A stretch of 64,000 bases of DNA from NCBI GenBank assembly GCA_964508025.1, contig CAZDSF010000006.1:1-64000 (forward strand). Direction: 5' to 3'. The notes under the pieces were generated by a model, which saw only the letters and a program-made list of their open reading frames with translations, did no database searches and was not told the DNA's origin. This DNA comes from JAAZNO01 sp964508025. GTDB lineage: Bacteria > Chloroflexota > Anaerolineae > B4-G1 > SLSP01. Of the stretch, positions 29,862-37,736 are shown piece after piece (the first letter of the stretch is position 1; every line of letters starts with the position of its first letter). A program made the translations under genes and the position numbers.

Positions 29862-29933
29862 TGCCGAGACTCCTTTCAAAGACAGACTGCCGTATTCGTC
29901 AGATTTTAATGCCTGGTCCGAATTACGTCGCGG

Positions 29934-29961
29934 AGTATACCACATAACGAAGGCTTTGCAA
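29934..29961 (-). promoter_or_regulatory. Promoter of rpsO-pnp
   Basis: On the minus strand, TTGCAA (29956-29961), a 16-base spacer and TATACT (29934-29939) preceded by TGG give an extended -10 promoter. The roughly 65-base leader to the rpsO start could host S15 autoregulation, but no fold is claimed. Confidence 0.72.
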
Positions 29962-30243
29962 CTGCAAACTGATGATAACTGTTTAGATTCCCATCGCAGG
30001 GTGTAGATTTTGGGCTGAAACCCATTAGGAGAGCGTGTCTTTCGCTGCGCTTTGTCGTGACAAACGGGATACCGCTGCACAGTCACCCACGCGGATACAC
30101 ACTGCGCCTTTTGTGGTAGAATGCGGGGGCTTATGGCGACGATCATGTGTACAGCAAGGCAGTAGTGAGTAGAACGCAGTGCGTCTTGCTCAAACAGCTC
30201 ACCTCTCACTGCGCACCCATTACTATTTCATGAGGAGATCCAG
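29962..30243. other. Intergenic region between rpsO and the GDT1-type gene
   Basis: No gene is supported here. It holds divergent upstream regions and, at 30165-30230, low-complexity words (TAGTGAGTAGAACG, CTCACCTCTCACTGCG) of the type seen elsewhere. A yybP-ykoY manganese riboswitch, common ahead of this exporter family, was looked for and not seen. Confidence 0.5.
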
Positions 30244-30846
30244 GTGACCTGGCAGGCATTTCTCTCGACTTTTGGACTCATCTTCATCGCAGAGTTGGGC
30301 GACAAGACCCAGCTCGCGGTGATGACGCAGACGTGCAAGTTTCGCAGCCCGTGGCCCGTGTTTCTCGGCGGTAGTCTGGCGCTGACCGGTGTGACGGCGC
30401 TTGGCGCGGCGGGTGGGCAATTGCTCGGCGCGATGATCCCTGCTGCGGTGATTCGCTACATGGCGGCGGCGGCGTTCGTGATGATGGGTATCCTCATCTG
30501 GCGTGAAGCCGCCAAAATGCAAGCAGAGAGCGCTTGCGCGCCCCTGGCAGCTTGTGAAGATACAGCCCGCGGCTGGAACTGGCGCGCTTTTGGCGCTACT
30601 TTCAGCCTACTCTTCCTGGCTGAGCTGGGCGACAAGACGCAACTCGCCGTGTTGGGTCTGGCGAGCAAGCAGCCCTCTCCGTGGGTGATTTTTGCTGGCG
30701 GCTCGCTCGCCCTCACTGCGGTGACGGCTCTCGGTGTGGTCGGCGGGCAGCAGTTGTGCCGCTGGATTCCTCAGCAGCAGCTGCTCAAGGTCTCCGCCGG
30801 CGCCTTTGTGCTGATGGGCGCGCTGATGGGATTGGGCATTCTGTAG
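30244..30846 (+). CDS. TMEM165/GDT1-family (UPF0016) metal transporter
   Basis: A 200-residue membrane protein formed by two homologous halves of three spans. Each half carries the family's E-x-G-D-K-T signature: AELGDKTQLAVMTQ at about residue 16 and AELGDKTQLAVLGL at about 125. Family members export Mn2+ or exchange Ca2+/Mn2+ with protons. A GTG start follows GAGGAG. The gene is convergent with the Zn/Cd ATPase gene 54 bases away, so the two metal-export functions sit together, though transcribed in opposite directions. Confidence 0.93.
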   Translation: MTWQAFLSTFGLIFIAELGDKTQLAVMTQTCKFRSPWPVFLGGSLALTGVTALGAAGGQLLGAMIPAAVIRYMAAAAFVMMGILIWREAAKMQAESACAPLAACEDTARGWNWRAFGATFSLLFLAELGDKTQLAVLGLASKQPSPWVIFAGGSLALTAVTALGVVGGQQLCRWIPQQQLLKVSAGAFVLMGALMGLGIL

Positions 30847-30900
30847 CGCTCCTGAGCTGCCGTAGCGGATGCGGAGTTTTGCGCATCCTCCTGATTTTGA

Positions 30901-33072
30901 CTATACCGTCGCGCGCCGCAGCCGCATTCCGTTGAGGATAACCGCTAGCGAGGCGCCTACATCTGCCACAATTGCCAGCCACAGCGAGCCGGCGCCCGCC
31001 GCTGCGAGACCGAAGATGACCGCTTTTACAGCCAACGCGAAGATGATGTTGGCGCGGATGGTCTGCCGTGTGCGGCGGCTCAGCTGCACGATGAAGGGCA
31101 GCTGCCGCAGATCGTCGCTCATGAGGACGACATCCGCCGTTTCGAACGCCTGATGCGATCCCGCGCCGCCCATGGCGATGCCTACATCGGCTTGCGCCAA
31201 CGCGGGCGCATCGTTGATGCCATCCCCCACGAAGGCGACTGCGGTATGTGCGCCGTTCCCGCTCGCGCTTTGCAGCTCCCGCACTGCGTTGACTTTCCCC
31301 TCTGGGAGTAGCCCGGCGCGCACTTCATCCACGCCTACGGCGCGCGCTATTGCTTGTGCTACTGTGGGGCTGTCTCCGGTCAACATGATAGCGCGTAGCC
31401 CCCCCAGACGGCGCAGGGAAGCGATTGCATCGGCGCTGGTGATGCGCGGCGTATCCGCGACGGCGAAGACGGAGCAGACGCTTTTATCGTGACACACCAG
31501 CATCACGGTGCGGCCCGCTGCTGCCAACCGTTCGGCCTCGCGGCACACCGCCTCCGAGTGTGGCAGCACGGCGTCGAAGTACGGGTGGCTGGCGACGGTG
31601 ATCCGCTCGCCGTTGACCACGCCCGTCACGCCGCGCCCGTCGAGGATGGCGACGTTCTGCGCGGGCAGTAGGGTGACCGCCTGCGCTTGCGCTTCTGCCA
31701 CCAGCGCGCGCGCTAGGGGATGGGAGGATTGCGCTTCGACCGCTGCCGCGAGTTGCAGGCCGTTGCGGGTGCAGGTGGAATCCTCGCACACGTTGAGCAC
31801 ATCCGTGGCGACCGGCTTGCCTTCGGTGAGGGTGCCGGTTTTGTCGAAAGCGAAGGTGGTCACGCGGCCCAGCGTTTCCAGCGTTTGCCCGCTCTTGATG
31901 AGGACGCCGCGCCGCGCTGCGTGGGTGAGCGCGCTCACGACGCTGACCGGGGTGCTGATAACCAGCGCGCATGGGCAGGCGATGACGAGCAGTTGCAGGG
32001 CGCGCATCAACCAGCCGCTATCGCCCCAGAAGGGCTGCCCGAAGAGTAGAGGGGGGAGCGCGGCGATGAGCGCGGCCAGCACGGTTACGGCAGGCGTGTA
32101 AGCGCGCGCGAAGCGATCCACGAAGCGCTGCACCGGCGCCTGGCGGGATTGCGCCTCTTGCACCAGGGCGACCATGCGGCTGAGGGTATTATCCGCAGCG
32201 CGGCGTGTGACTTCGACCTCTAGCGCGCCAAAGGTGTTGATGGCGCCGGCGTAGACTTCGTCGCCGACAGCTTTATCTGCCGGGATGCTTTCGCCGGTGA
32301 TGACGGCCTGATCCACGGCGCTGTTTCCGGCGGATACGATACCATCCACGGCCACCCGGTCGCCAGGGCGCACGAGCACCCGCGCGCCGATGGGGATGGC
32401 TTCAACCGGCGTCGTCAGGGTTGTCCCATCAGGTTGCAGCACCAGCGCCGTTGGCGGAGCGAGATCGAGCAGGCTTTCCAGCGCGCCCCGCGCCCGCTCG
32501 GCGGCGTAGCCTTCCAGGGCTTCGCCCAAAGCGAAGAGCACCACCACGATAGCGGCCTCGGCCCACTCGCCGATGAGCATGGCGCCGGTCACGGCAATCA
32601 CCATGAGGGCATTGATCCCCAACATCCGCGCGCGCAGTACCTCGTTGCGCGCCTGGCGGGCGACGGGAACGCCGCCCACGAGAATCGCCAGCGCGAAGAG
32701 TGCGGTGGTTGCCAGCGTGGGTGCGCCAAGCAGCGCCAATGCCAGCCCCAGCAGCGTCAACCCGCCAGCGATGGTGGTCAACAGTGTCTCGCTGCGGGAG
32801 AGCAGGAAGCGGAAGAAGGCGAGCAGCGTGTTCCCCTGCGGTTCTGCGGCGCGAGCGCGCTCGATGACGAGGGTGTGTCCGGTCTCGGCGACGATGTGTA
32901 CTACCGGGCTGAGATCGAATTCCGGCTGCGCTAGCTGCAACGTGAGGAAGCCGGTGGCGGCATCTACGGTACACGTTTGCACGCCATCCAAACGGCGCAC
33001 TTGCGCCTCGATGCGCCCGGCGCAATCAGAACAGGCCAAGCCGGCGATTTTGTAGGTGTGTGTGTCGAGCAA
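30901..33072 (-). CDS. Heavy-metal (Zn/Cd/Pb) translocating P1B-type ATPase
   Basis: A 723-residue P-type ATPase exporting divalent soft metals. Residues 1-70 form one HMA domain with metal motif GLACSDCAGR; then come the membrane region, the actuator TGES (ITGESIP), the membrane CPC motif (ACPCALVIS), the phosphorylation motif DKTGTLTEG, the ATP-binding HP motif (SSHPLARAL) and GDGINDAPALAQADVGIAMG. In the last membrane helices a Lys (ALAVKAVIF) and an Asp (IVADVGASL) match the ZntA/CadA subgroup, not copper pumps. The start is TTG at 33072 with GGAGG five bases upstream. It is downstream of an SmtB-like repressor gene in the same direction, with an operator ahead of both. Confidence 0.95.
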   Translation of the reverse strand: MLDTHTYKIAGLACSDCAGRIEAQVRRLDGVQTCTVDAATGFLTLQLAQPEFDLSPVVHIVAETGHTLVIERARAAEPQGNTLLAFFRFLLSRSETLLTTIAGGLTLLGLALALLGAPTLATTALFALAILVGGVPVARQARNEVLRARMLGINALMVIAVTGAMLIGEWAEAAIVVVLFALGEALEGYAAERARGALESLLDLAPPTALVLQPDGTTLTTPVEAIPIGARVLVRPGDRVAVDGIVSAGNSAVDQAVITGESIPADKAVGDEVYAGAINTFGALEVEVTRRAADNTLSRMVALVQEAQSRQAPVQRFVDRFARAYTPAVTVLAALIAALPPLLFGQPFWGDSGWLMRALQLLVIACPCALVISTPVSVVSALTHAARRGVLIKSGQTLETLGRVTTFAFDKTGTLTEGKPVATDVLNVCEDSTCTRNGLQLAAAVEAQSSHPLARALVAEAQAQAVTLLPAQNVAILDGRGVTGVVNGERITVASHPYFDAVLPHSEAVCREAERLAAAGRTVMLVCHDKSVCSVFAVADTPRITSADAIASLRRLGGLRAIMLTGDSPTVAQAIARAVGVDEVRAGLLPEGKVNAVRELQSASGNGAHTAVAFVGDGINDAPALAQADVGIAMGGAGSHQAFETADVVLMSDDLRQLPFIVQLSRRTRQTIRANIIFALAVKAVIFGLAAAGAGSLWLAIVADVGASLAVILNGMRLRRATV

Positions 33073-33120
33073 GCGATCCTCCGAAAAAGCGATAAGGCGA
33101 AAAAACGAAAGAGCGAAAAG
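33073..33120. repeat. Low-complexity 'GCGAAAAAGCGA' spacer
   Basis: AAAAAGCGATAAGGCGAAAA and similar words, also seen at 1216-1245 and, inverted, at 5079-5106, separate the ArsR-type gene from the ATPase gene while containing the latter's SD. Confidence 0.5.
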
Positions 33121-33126
33121 GCACGG

Positions 33127-33462
33127 TTAGGTGTGGCGCGCGTGTTCCAGGCCGTCCAGGTACAGGTCACGGATGTGCTCATCATCGAGGGCATAGAAGA
33201 CATGGCGGCCTTCTTTGCGATAACGCACGACGCGCAAGTCCCGCAGTGTGCGCAGCTGGTGGGAAATTGCCGAGTGGGTCATCTCCAGGGCTGTCGCCAG
33301 ATCGTAGACGCAGCGCTCGCCTTCTGCCAGCGCCGCGATAAGCCGCACGCGGGTGGGGTCGCTCAGCGCTTTGAAGAGCGCCGCTACCCGCTCCGCCGTC
33401 TCCGGTTCGAGCGGCTGTATTGCTTGCAACAAGGGATGGTCGCAGGCGATTGATTTGGGCAT
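33127..33462 (-). CDS. ArsR/SmtB-family metal-sensing repressor
   Basis: A 111-residue winged-helix repressor. The DNA-recognition helix is in DLATALEMTHSAISHQLRTL. The alpha-5 metal site has exact SmtB spacing: D94, H96, H107 and H110 (SmtB has D-x-H, then H and E), and C7, H9 and C51 could form an alpha-3N-like site. This predicts derepression by Zn (or Cd/Pb). The ATG at 33462 follows GGAGG; the longer frame would start inside the operator. The target is visible: an inverted repeat at 33473-33498, and the adjacent ZntA-type pump gene is the probable regulated partner. Confidence 0.95.
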   Translation of the reverse strand: MPKSIACDHPLLQAIQPLEPETAERVAALFKALSDPTRVRLIAALAEGERCVYDLATALEMTHSAISHQLRTLRDLRVVRYRKEGRHVFYALDDEHIRDLYLDGLEHARHT

Positions 33463-33472
33463 GATTCCTCCG

Positions 33473-33498
33473 AATATATGAGCAAACACTCATATATT
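33473..33498 (-). promoter_or_regulatory. SmtB/ArsR-type operator
   Basis: A perfect 10-bp inverted repeat AATATATGAG (33473-33482) / CTCATATATT (33489-33498) with 6 central bases conforms to the imperfect 12-2-12 operators of SmtB/CzrA-type regulators. It begins 10 bases upstream of the repressor start codon. Confidence 0.9.
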
Positions 33499-33504
33499 AG
33501 CATA

Positions 33505-33652
33505 GGAGGAAAGATTGTCAAGCGGAGAAAGTCAGGAGTCAAGAAGTCATGGGTGACGGATGACTGGTGGCGGGTAATGGGTAATGCGTGAAACGTGACC
33601 GGTTGGATTGCCTTCGCTCCCCATCTCCCCACCGCCCTATCGCCTCATCGCC
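33505..33652. repeat. Low-complexity 'GGGTAATGGG / CCCCATCT' spacer
   Basis: Words such as GGGTGACGGATGACTGG, GGGTAATGGGTAATG and CTCCCCATCTCCCC fill the gap between the ArsR operator and the end of the radical SAM gene. No ORF or hairpin of note. Confidence 0.55.
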
Positions 33653-34420
33653 TCACATTTCCCAAAAGGCGCGGATGTCGAGGCCGGTGCGTTGGGCGGC
33701 CTCTTGGGCGATTTGGCGCAGGCGGTAGGCGGGTACGCGCTCGACGCTTGCTTCTGCGACAGGGTAATCGGTGCTGTAGATCTGCACCTGGCGCGGGCGG
33801 ATGTCGGCCAGTGCGGCGATCCACGCTTCCAGGGGGATGCCGTGCGCGTTGCTCACCGGGCCGTCAATCAGCGCGCTCTGGATGATGACCTGGGGCAGCG
33901 CCTTCAGCCCGGCGAGGATGGCCTCCAGACTAACGCCTGGCGCGGGGCGGTCAATGCGGGCGAAGGTCAGAGGGTCGCCGGCATCGAGCTTCATGATGGG
34001 CGCATCAATCCACGTCAGCGCGGCCTGGACTTGCGGCAGGTGCAGCGTGGTCGCGTTGGAGAAGAGCGTTACCTGCGCCTGGGGGGCCAGCCGATCCCGC
34101 AGTTGCCGCACGCCGAAGACGAGGTCGCGGAAATAGGGGTGCAGCGTCGGTTCGCCGTTCCCGGAGAACGTGAGCGAATCCACTTCCGGGTAGGCGCGCA
34201 ACGCGATTTCTACAGCTCTGAGCACCGATTCTACGCCGGGGAAATCTTCAGCGGGCGGCGTAGCGGTGAGGGAGTGCGTGACGCCGTAGTGGCAGTACAC
34301 GCAGTTGAAGGAGCAGACTTTGCGCCCGAAGGGCAGCGCGTTGATGCCCAGCGAGCGTCCCAGGCGGCGCGAGCGCACCGGCCCGTAGGTGAAACTGCGT
34401 TCAAGAGGCAGGACGTGCAT
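33653..34420 (-). CDS. Radical SAM protein
   Basis: A 255-residue radical SAM enzyme (COG0731-like). The 4Fe-4S-binding CxxxCxxC motif is CSFNCVYC at about residues 36-43, preceded by the subgroup signature YGPVRSRRLGRSLGIN; the SAM-binding GNGEPTLHP (about 90) is present. There is no SPASM or extra cysteine cluster. Substrate unknown; this subgroup is annotated only generally. The ATG at 34420 lies 11 bases after the stop of the upstream COG0523 GTPase gene, suggesting one transcript in which the GTPase and the iron-sulfur enzyme are coexpressed. Confidence 0.9.
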   Translation of the reverse strand: MHVLPLERSFTYGPVRSRRLGRSLGINALPFGRKVCSFNCVYCHYGVTHSLTATPPAEDFPGVESVLRAVEIALRAYPEVDSLTFSGNGEPTLHPYFRDLVFGVRQLRDRLAPQAQVTLFSNATTLHLPQVQAALTWIDAPIMKLDAGDPLTFARIDRPAPGVSLEAILAGLKALPQVIIQSALIDGPVSNAHGIPLEAWIAALADIRPRQVQIYSTDYPVAEASVERVPAYRLRQIAQEAAQRTGLDIRAFWEM

Positions 34421-34431
34421 AAGATCCTCGG

Positions 34432-35499
34432 TTAGAAACGATGGGTGGGACGCGGCTGCCCCGGATGGAAGGCGGCGACATCGCTTTCGAGGATGGTCAG
34501 CGGCAGGGCAGCGATGGCGCGGGCGATGCTCGTGCGCAGGGCTTCGGCGGCGGCTTCGACCCGCACGTTGATGAGGATTTCCAGCCGCGTTCCCGGCAGC
34601 GCGGGTACCTCTGTCTGCCAGTTCGGCGTATCGAGGGTGGGGAAGCTCACTTTGGCTTCGGCAGTCGCGCCACGGACAAGGAACTTGAGATGGCCCACGG
34701 GCCAGTTCTCGGCGCGAATCGCCGCGATGACGGCTTCAATCAGCTGCAGGGCTAGCTTTCGCCCGGCGCCTTCGGGTGCAGCTACGATCAGGCGTTGATC
34801 CAGCCACGCCAGGCGCGCCTCACCTGTACTGTAGCGCGCGTAATCGAGCGTCAGTGAGACGGCGGGAGGCGCTGCCGCGCCGGATTCCAGGTGCGCCAGC
34901 CAGTTCGTCACATCCTGCGCGGCCAGCGAGTTCTGGATGCGGATGGGTTTGCCGGGGAACCGGGCCTGCGCCAGGGCAGCCGCCGCCTCGATGTCGGCGG
35001 GCTGCAGCAGATCCGCTTTGTTGATGACCAGCAGGCCTGCCTCTTCCAACTGCTTGCCGTAGATGTAGACGACCTCCTCGCTGAACGGCAGCTCCTCTTC
35101 GCGGAGCCAGCGCTGTAATAGGCGGCTGTCGGCGAACACGGAGAAGCTGGTGGGACGCAGGCCATCGGCGCGCAATGCCAGCAGCGGCTTGATCACAGTG
35201 GCGACGATATCGGCGCAGGAGCCGACCGATTCGGCGAAGATGACATCGGGGCGGGCGGTGGTGCGCAGCTGTTCCAGCCGTGCGTCGAGGTCGTCGTAGC
35301 GGCAGCAGAAGCAGCCGCCGCTCACCTCCACGGCAGGCGCGTCGGAGAGCTGCACGAAGGCGGTATCCACCAGGTATTTGCCCTGGTCATTGGTGACGAC
35401 GCCCACGCGCTTGCCCGCAGCTAGCAGTTGCCGCGCCGCGCCGATGATCGCGGTGGTCTTGCCGCTGCCCAGAAATCCGCCCACGATGTGTAAGTTCAT
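34432..35499 (-). CDS. CobW/COG0523-family G3E GTPase (metallochaperone-like)
   Basis: A 355-residue P-loop GTPase. Walker A is GFLGSGKTT (8-16), the family metal-binding CxCC motif is G-G-C63-F-C65-C66, Walker B-type residues lie in VIFAESVG and the guanine-specificity NKAD in LLVINKADLL. A C-terminal domain of about 130 residues follows. COG0523 members deliver Zn, Co, Fe or nitrile hydratase metals; which metal is served here is not readable. Neighbouring genes are a radical SAM enzyme (downstream) and the Zn/Cd export locus, so a metal-homeostasis or cofactor-insertion role is likely. Confidence 0.92.
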   Translation of the reverse strand: MNLHIVGGFLGSGKTTAIIGAARQLLAAGKRVGVVTNDQGKYLVDTAFVQLSDAPAVEVSGGCFCCRYDDLDARLEQLRTTARPDVIFAESVGSCADIVATVIKPLLALRADGLRPTSFSVFADSRLLQRWLREEELPFSEEVVYIYGKQLEEAGLLVINKADLLQPADIEAAAALAQARFPGKPIRIQNSLAAQDVTNWLAHLESGAAAPPAVSLTLDYARYSTGEARLAWLDQRLIVAAPEGAGRKLALQLIEAVIAAIRAENWPVGHLKFLVRGATAEAKVSFPTLDTPNWQTEVPALPGTRLEILINVRVEAAAEALRTSIARAIAALPLTILESDVAAFHPGQPRPTHRF

Positions 35500-35699
35500 G
35501 TGTGCCTACCCGAAAAACAGAAATCAGTTTGCCGTAAGCCGTCGAGTGGGAAGGCTATCGGACGCCGATCAACATTGATGCACGCAGATCACAAAAAACC
35601 TGCGTGATCCATATCATCTGCGAAATGTGCGTTCTAAAACGCTCACGGAGTGGCATGGATGCCACGGATCAGCGCTGTTCTGCCCAAACTGCCGCCGGC

Positions 35700-36119
35700 T
35701 TACTCTTCCAGCAGGTTGATGCGGTTGACGTAGGTCTTAGTCGTCAGCACCAGCTGGGTAAAACGCCATTCGCCCCTGGATTTGTAGGCTGTGAGGCTCA
35801 CTGTCCCTCGATCACGAGGCCCGGAGACCGGCAAGCTCAGCGACGCCTCGCCGCTATCCCCGCTGGTGCTCAGCGAACCGGTGATGAACCAGCCCAACTT
35901 GATCGGCTCGCCCAGCGCGCGCACCGCCTGGGAGTTGGATTCCAGCTGGCGCATGGCTTGCTGCACCACTTCCGAGGAACGCATCGAACCCATAATCACC
36001 GCCGCCAGACCTACGATGCAGCCAATGACCAGCAGGAAAATGGCTATTGAGCTGATACAGCCCAATGCCCCGGAAAGACTGGCTCGTGACCGTCCCAACC
36101 GAATGTGCGTTCTGAACAT
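35700..36119 (-). CDS. Coa1/Tim21-domain membrane protein
   Basis: A 139-residue protein with one N-terminal transmembrane helix (about residues 22-45, ISSIAIFLLVIGCIVGLAAV) and an extracytoplasmic domain resembling the Coa1 (cytochrome oxidase complex assembly protein 1) family: ALGEPIKLGWFITGS, GEASLSLPVSGPRDRGTVSLTA and GEWRFTQLVL. In bacteria such proteins are mostly uncharacterised. The ATG at 36119 follows AAGGAG. No oxidase gene is nearby, so a role in oxidase assembly should not be assumed. Confidence 0.85.
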   Translation of the reverse strand: MFRTHIRLGRSRASLSGALGCISSIAIFLLVIGCIVGLAAVIMGSMRSSEVVQQAMRQLESNSQAVRALGEPIKLGWFITGSLSTSGDSGEASLSLPVSGPRDRGTVSLTAYKSRGEWRFTQLVLTTKTYVNRINLLEE

Positions 36120-36132
36120 CTCACTCCTTCTA

Positions 36133-36157
36133 AAATTATGAAGGCGGAAGGATGAAA
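36133..36157 (-). repeat. Dispersed 'GAAGGCGGAAGGATG' element, copy 2
   Basis: AAAATTATGAAGGCGGAAGG followed by ATGAA, between xylB's end and the SD of the Coa1-like gene; same element as at 14113-14149 and 37669-37712. Confidence 0.55.
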
Positions 36158-36163
36158 ATCTGC

Positions 36164-37660
36164 TTAAGCGCCCATCTCCCACGTGAATTTGAGCGCGGGA
36201 TAGAGACCCTGGTACAGGGGATATTGCTGTGCGTAGCGGGCGACTTGCTCCGGTTGTGGAAGCGTCGCTTCGAGGACATGCACGGTTGCGGCGCACGCTT
36301 CGGGGACGCTTGTCCACGCGCCCGCGCCGACGCCTGCCAACAAGGCTGCCCCGTAGGCTGCGCCCTCGGTGGTGTTGACTGTGACCAGTTCGCTATCCAG
36401 CACATCGGCGAGAATCTGCCGCCAGAGCGGGCTTTTCGCGCCGCCGCCGGAGACGCGCACCTGGCAAATTTCCGCCAGCCCCGCGCCTTTGACCAGCTCG
36501 AAGCTATCGCGCAGGCCGAAAGCCACGCCTTCGAGCACTGCGCGTGTGAAGTGCGCCTGGGTGTGCCGCAGCGTCAGTCCGACGAAGGCGCCGCGCGCCA
36601 GCGGATCGGGGTAGGGGGTGCGCTCGCCGGTGAGATAGGGCAGGAAGCGCAGTCCTTCGGCCCCGGCGGGGATGTTTGCGGCAGACGCGAGCAGCGCATC
36701 GAAGCTTACACCTGGCGCAAGGATGTCGCGGTACCATTGGAGGCTGCCTGCCGCCGAGAGCATGACGCCCATGAGATGCCACATTCCCGGCGCGGCGTGG
36801 CAGAAGGCGTGGAGCAAGCCATTCGGCTCGATGAAGGGTGCGGGCGTTGCGGCGAAGACGACGCCGGAAGTGCCTAGCACCAACCCTACGATGCCCGGCT
36901 CGACTGCGCCGACGCCCACCGCGCCGGCAGCCTGGTCGCCGCCGCCGCCCACGACGGGCGTGCCGGGGCGCAGCCCGGTCGCTGCTGCGCCGGCCGCGCT
37001 GATGCCGCCCGTGATTTCTGGCCCTTCGTGCGTCTTGGGCAACCATTCCGCCGGGATCTCCAACGCCGCCAGCACTTCTGGCGACCAATCGCGCGTCCGC
37101 ACGTCCATGAGCAATGTTCCGGCGGCGCCGGCTTTGTCGGTGGCGTATTCGCCGGTGAGGCGATAGCGGATGTAATCCTTGGGCAGCAGGATATGGGCGA
37201 CTCTGGCGTAGACTTCTGGTTCGTGTTCGCGCACCCAGAGGATTTTGGGCGCGGTGAAGCCGGTGAGGGCGTCGTTGCCCGTCGCTTGCACCAGCCGCGC
37301 CTTGCCGCCCATCCGTGCGCGGATTTCGTCGCACTGCGCGCCTGTGCGCTGGTCGTTCCACAGGATAGCAGGGCGCAGGACCGCTCCGGCGGCATCGAGC
37401 AGGGTGAGACCGTGCATCTGCCCGGTGAGACCCACTGCCGTGACCGCATCGCCAGAGACTTCGGCCTGGGCGAGCGCGCGGCGAATGCTCGCGGCGATGC
37501 CATCCCACCAATCTTGCGGGTTCTGCTCCGACCAGAGCGGTTGTGGTGTGGAGAGTGTCAGCGGCGTCGTTGCGCTGCTGACCACCGCGCCAGAGGCGTC
37601 AATCAACAACGCCTTTGCGCCAGTTGTAGATACATCGAGACCCAGAAATAGCGAGCGCAT
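36164..37660 (-). CDS. xylB: Xylulokinase
   Basis: A 498-residue FGGY-family carbohydrate kinase that phosphorylates D-xylulose to xylulose 5-phosphate for the pentose phosphate pathway. The N-terminal domain starts with LGLDVSTTGAKALLID (phosphate 1), has the substrate-binding GLTGQMHGL and LWNDQRTGAQC, and the C-terminal domain shows GGGDQAAGAVGVG (phosphate 2) and VSGGGAKSPLWRQILADVL (adenosine motif), then EGAAYGAALLA. These match XylB rather than glycerol or ribulokinase. The ATG follows AGGAG. It lies between the GH2 gene and the Coa1-like gene in the same direction and serves the xylosidase/arabinosidase genes. Confidence 0.94.
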   Translation of the reverse strand: MRSLFLGLDVSTTGAKALLIDASGAVVSSATTPLTLSTPQPLWSEQNPQDWWDGIAASIRRALAQAEVSGDAVTAVGLTGQMHGLTLLDAAGAVLRPAILWNDQRTGAQCDEIRARMGGKARLVQATGNDALTGFTAPKILWVREHEPEVYARVAHILLPKDYIRYRLTGEYATDKAGAAGTLLMDVRTRDWSPEVLAALEIPAEWLPKTHEGPEITGGISAAGAAATGLRPGTPVVGGGGDQAAGAVGVGAVEPGIVGLVLGTSGVVFAATPAPFIEPNGLLHAFCHAAPGMWHLMGVMLSAAGSLQWYRDILAPGVSFDALLASAANIPAGAEGLRFLPYLTGERTPYPDPLARGAFVGLTLRHTQAHFTRAVLEGVAFGLRDSFELVKGAGLAEICQVRVSGGGAKSPLWRQILADVLDSELVTVNTTEGAAYGAALLAGVGAGAWTSVPEACAATVHVLEATLPQPEQVARYAQQYPLYQGLYPALKFTWEMGA

Positions 37661-37668
37661 GGCAACTC

Positions 37669-37712
37669 CTCTAAAAATTATGAAAGATGAAGGCGGAAGG
37701 CTGAAAAACTTC
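37669..37712 (-). repeat. Dispersed 'GAAGGCGGAAGG' element, copy 3
   Basis: AAAATTATGAAAGATGAAGG, then CGGAAGGCTGAAAA, immediately 5' of the xylB SD. It is almost identical to copies at 14113-14149 and 36133-36157, including the adjacent SD (CTCCT with ATG 6-7 bases further). Confidence 0.6.
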
Positions 37713-37736
37713 TCATTACGCTTTACGAATCATCTT

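Noticed and set aside
29862..30243. yybP-ykoY manganese riboswitch ahead of the GDT1-type exporter
   Set aside because: The conserved motif segments of that riboswitch were not found; only low-complexity words and ordinary sequence are present.
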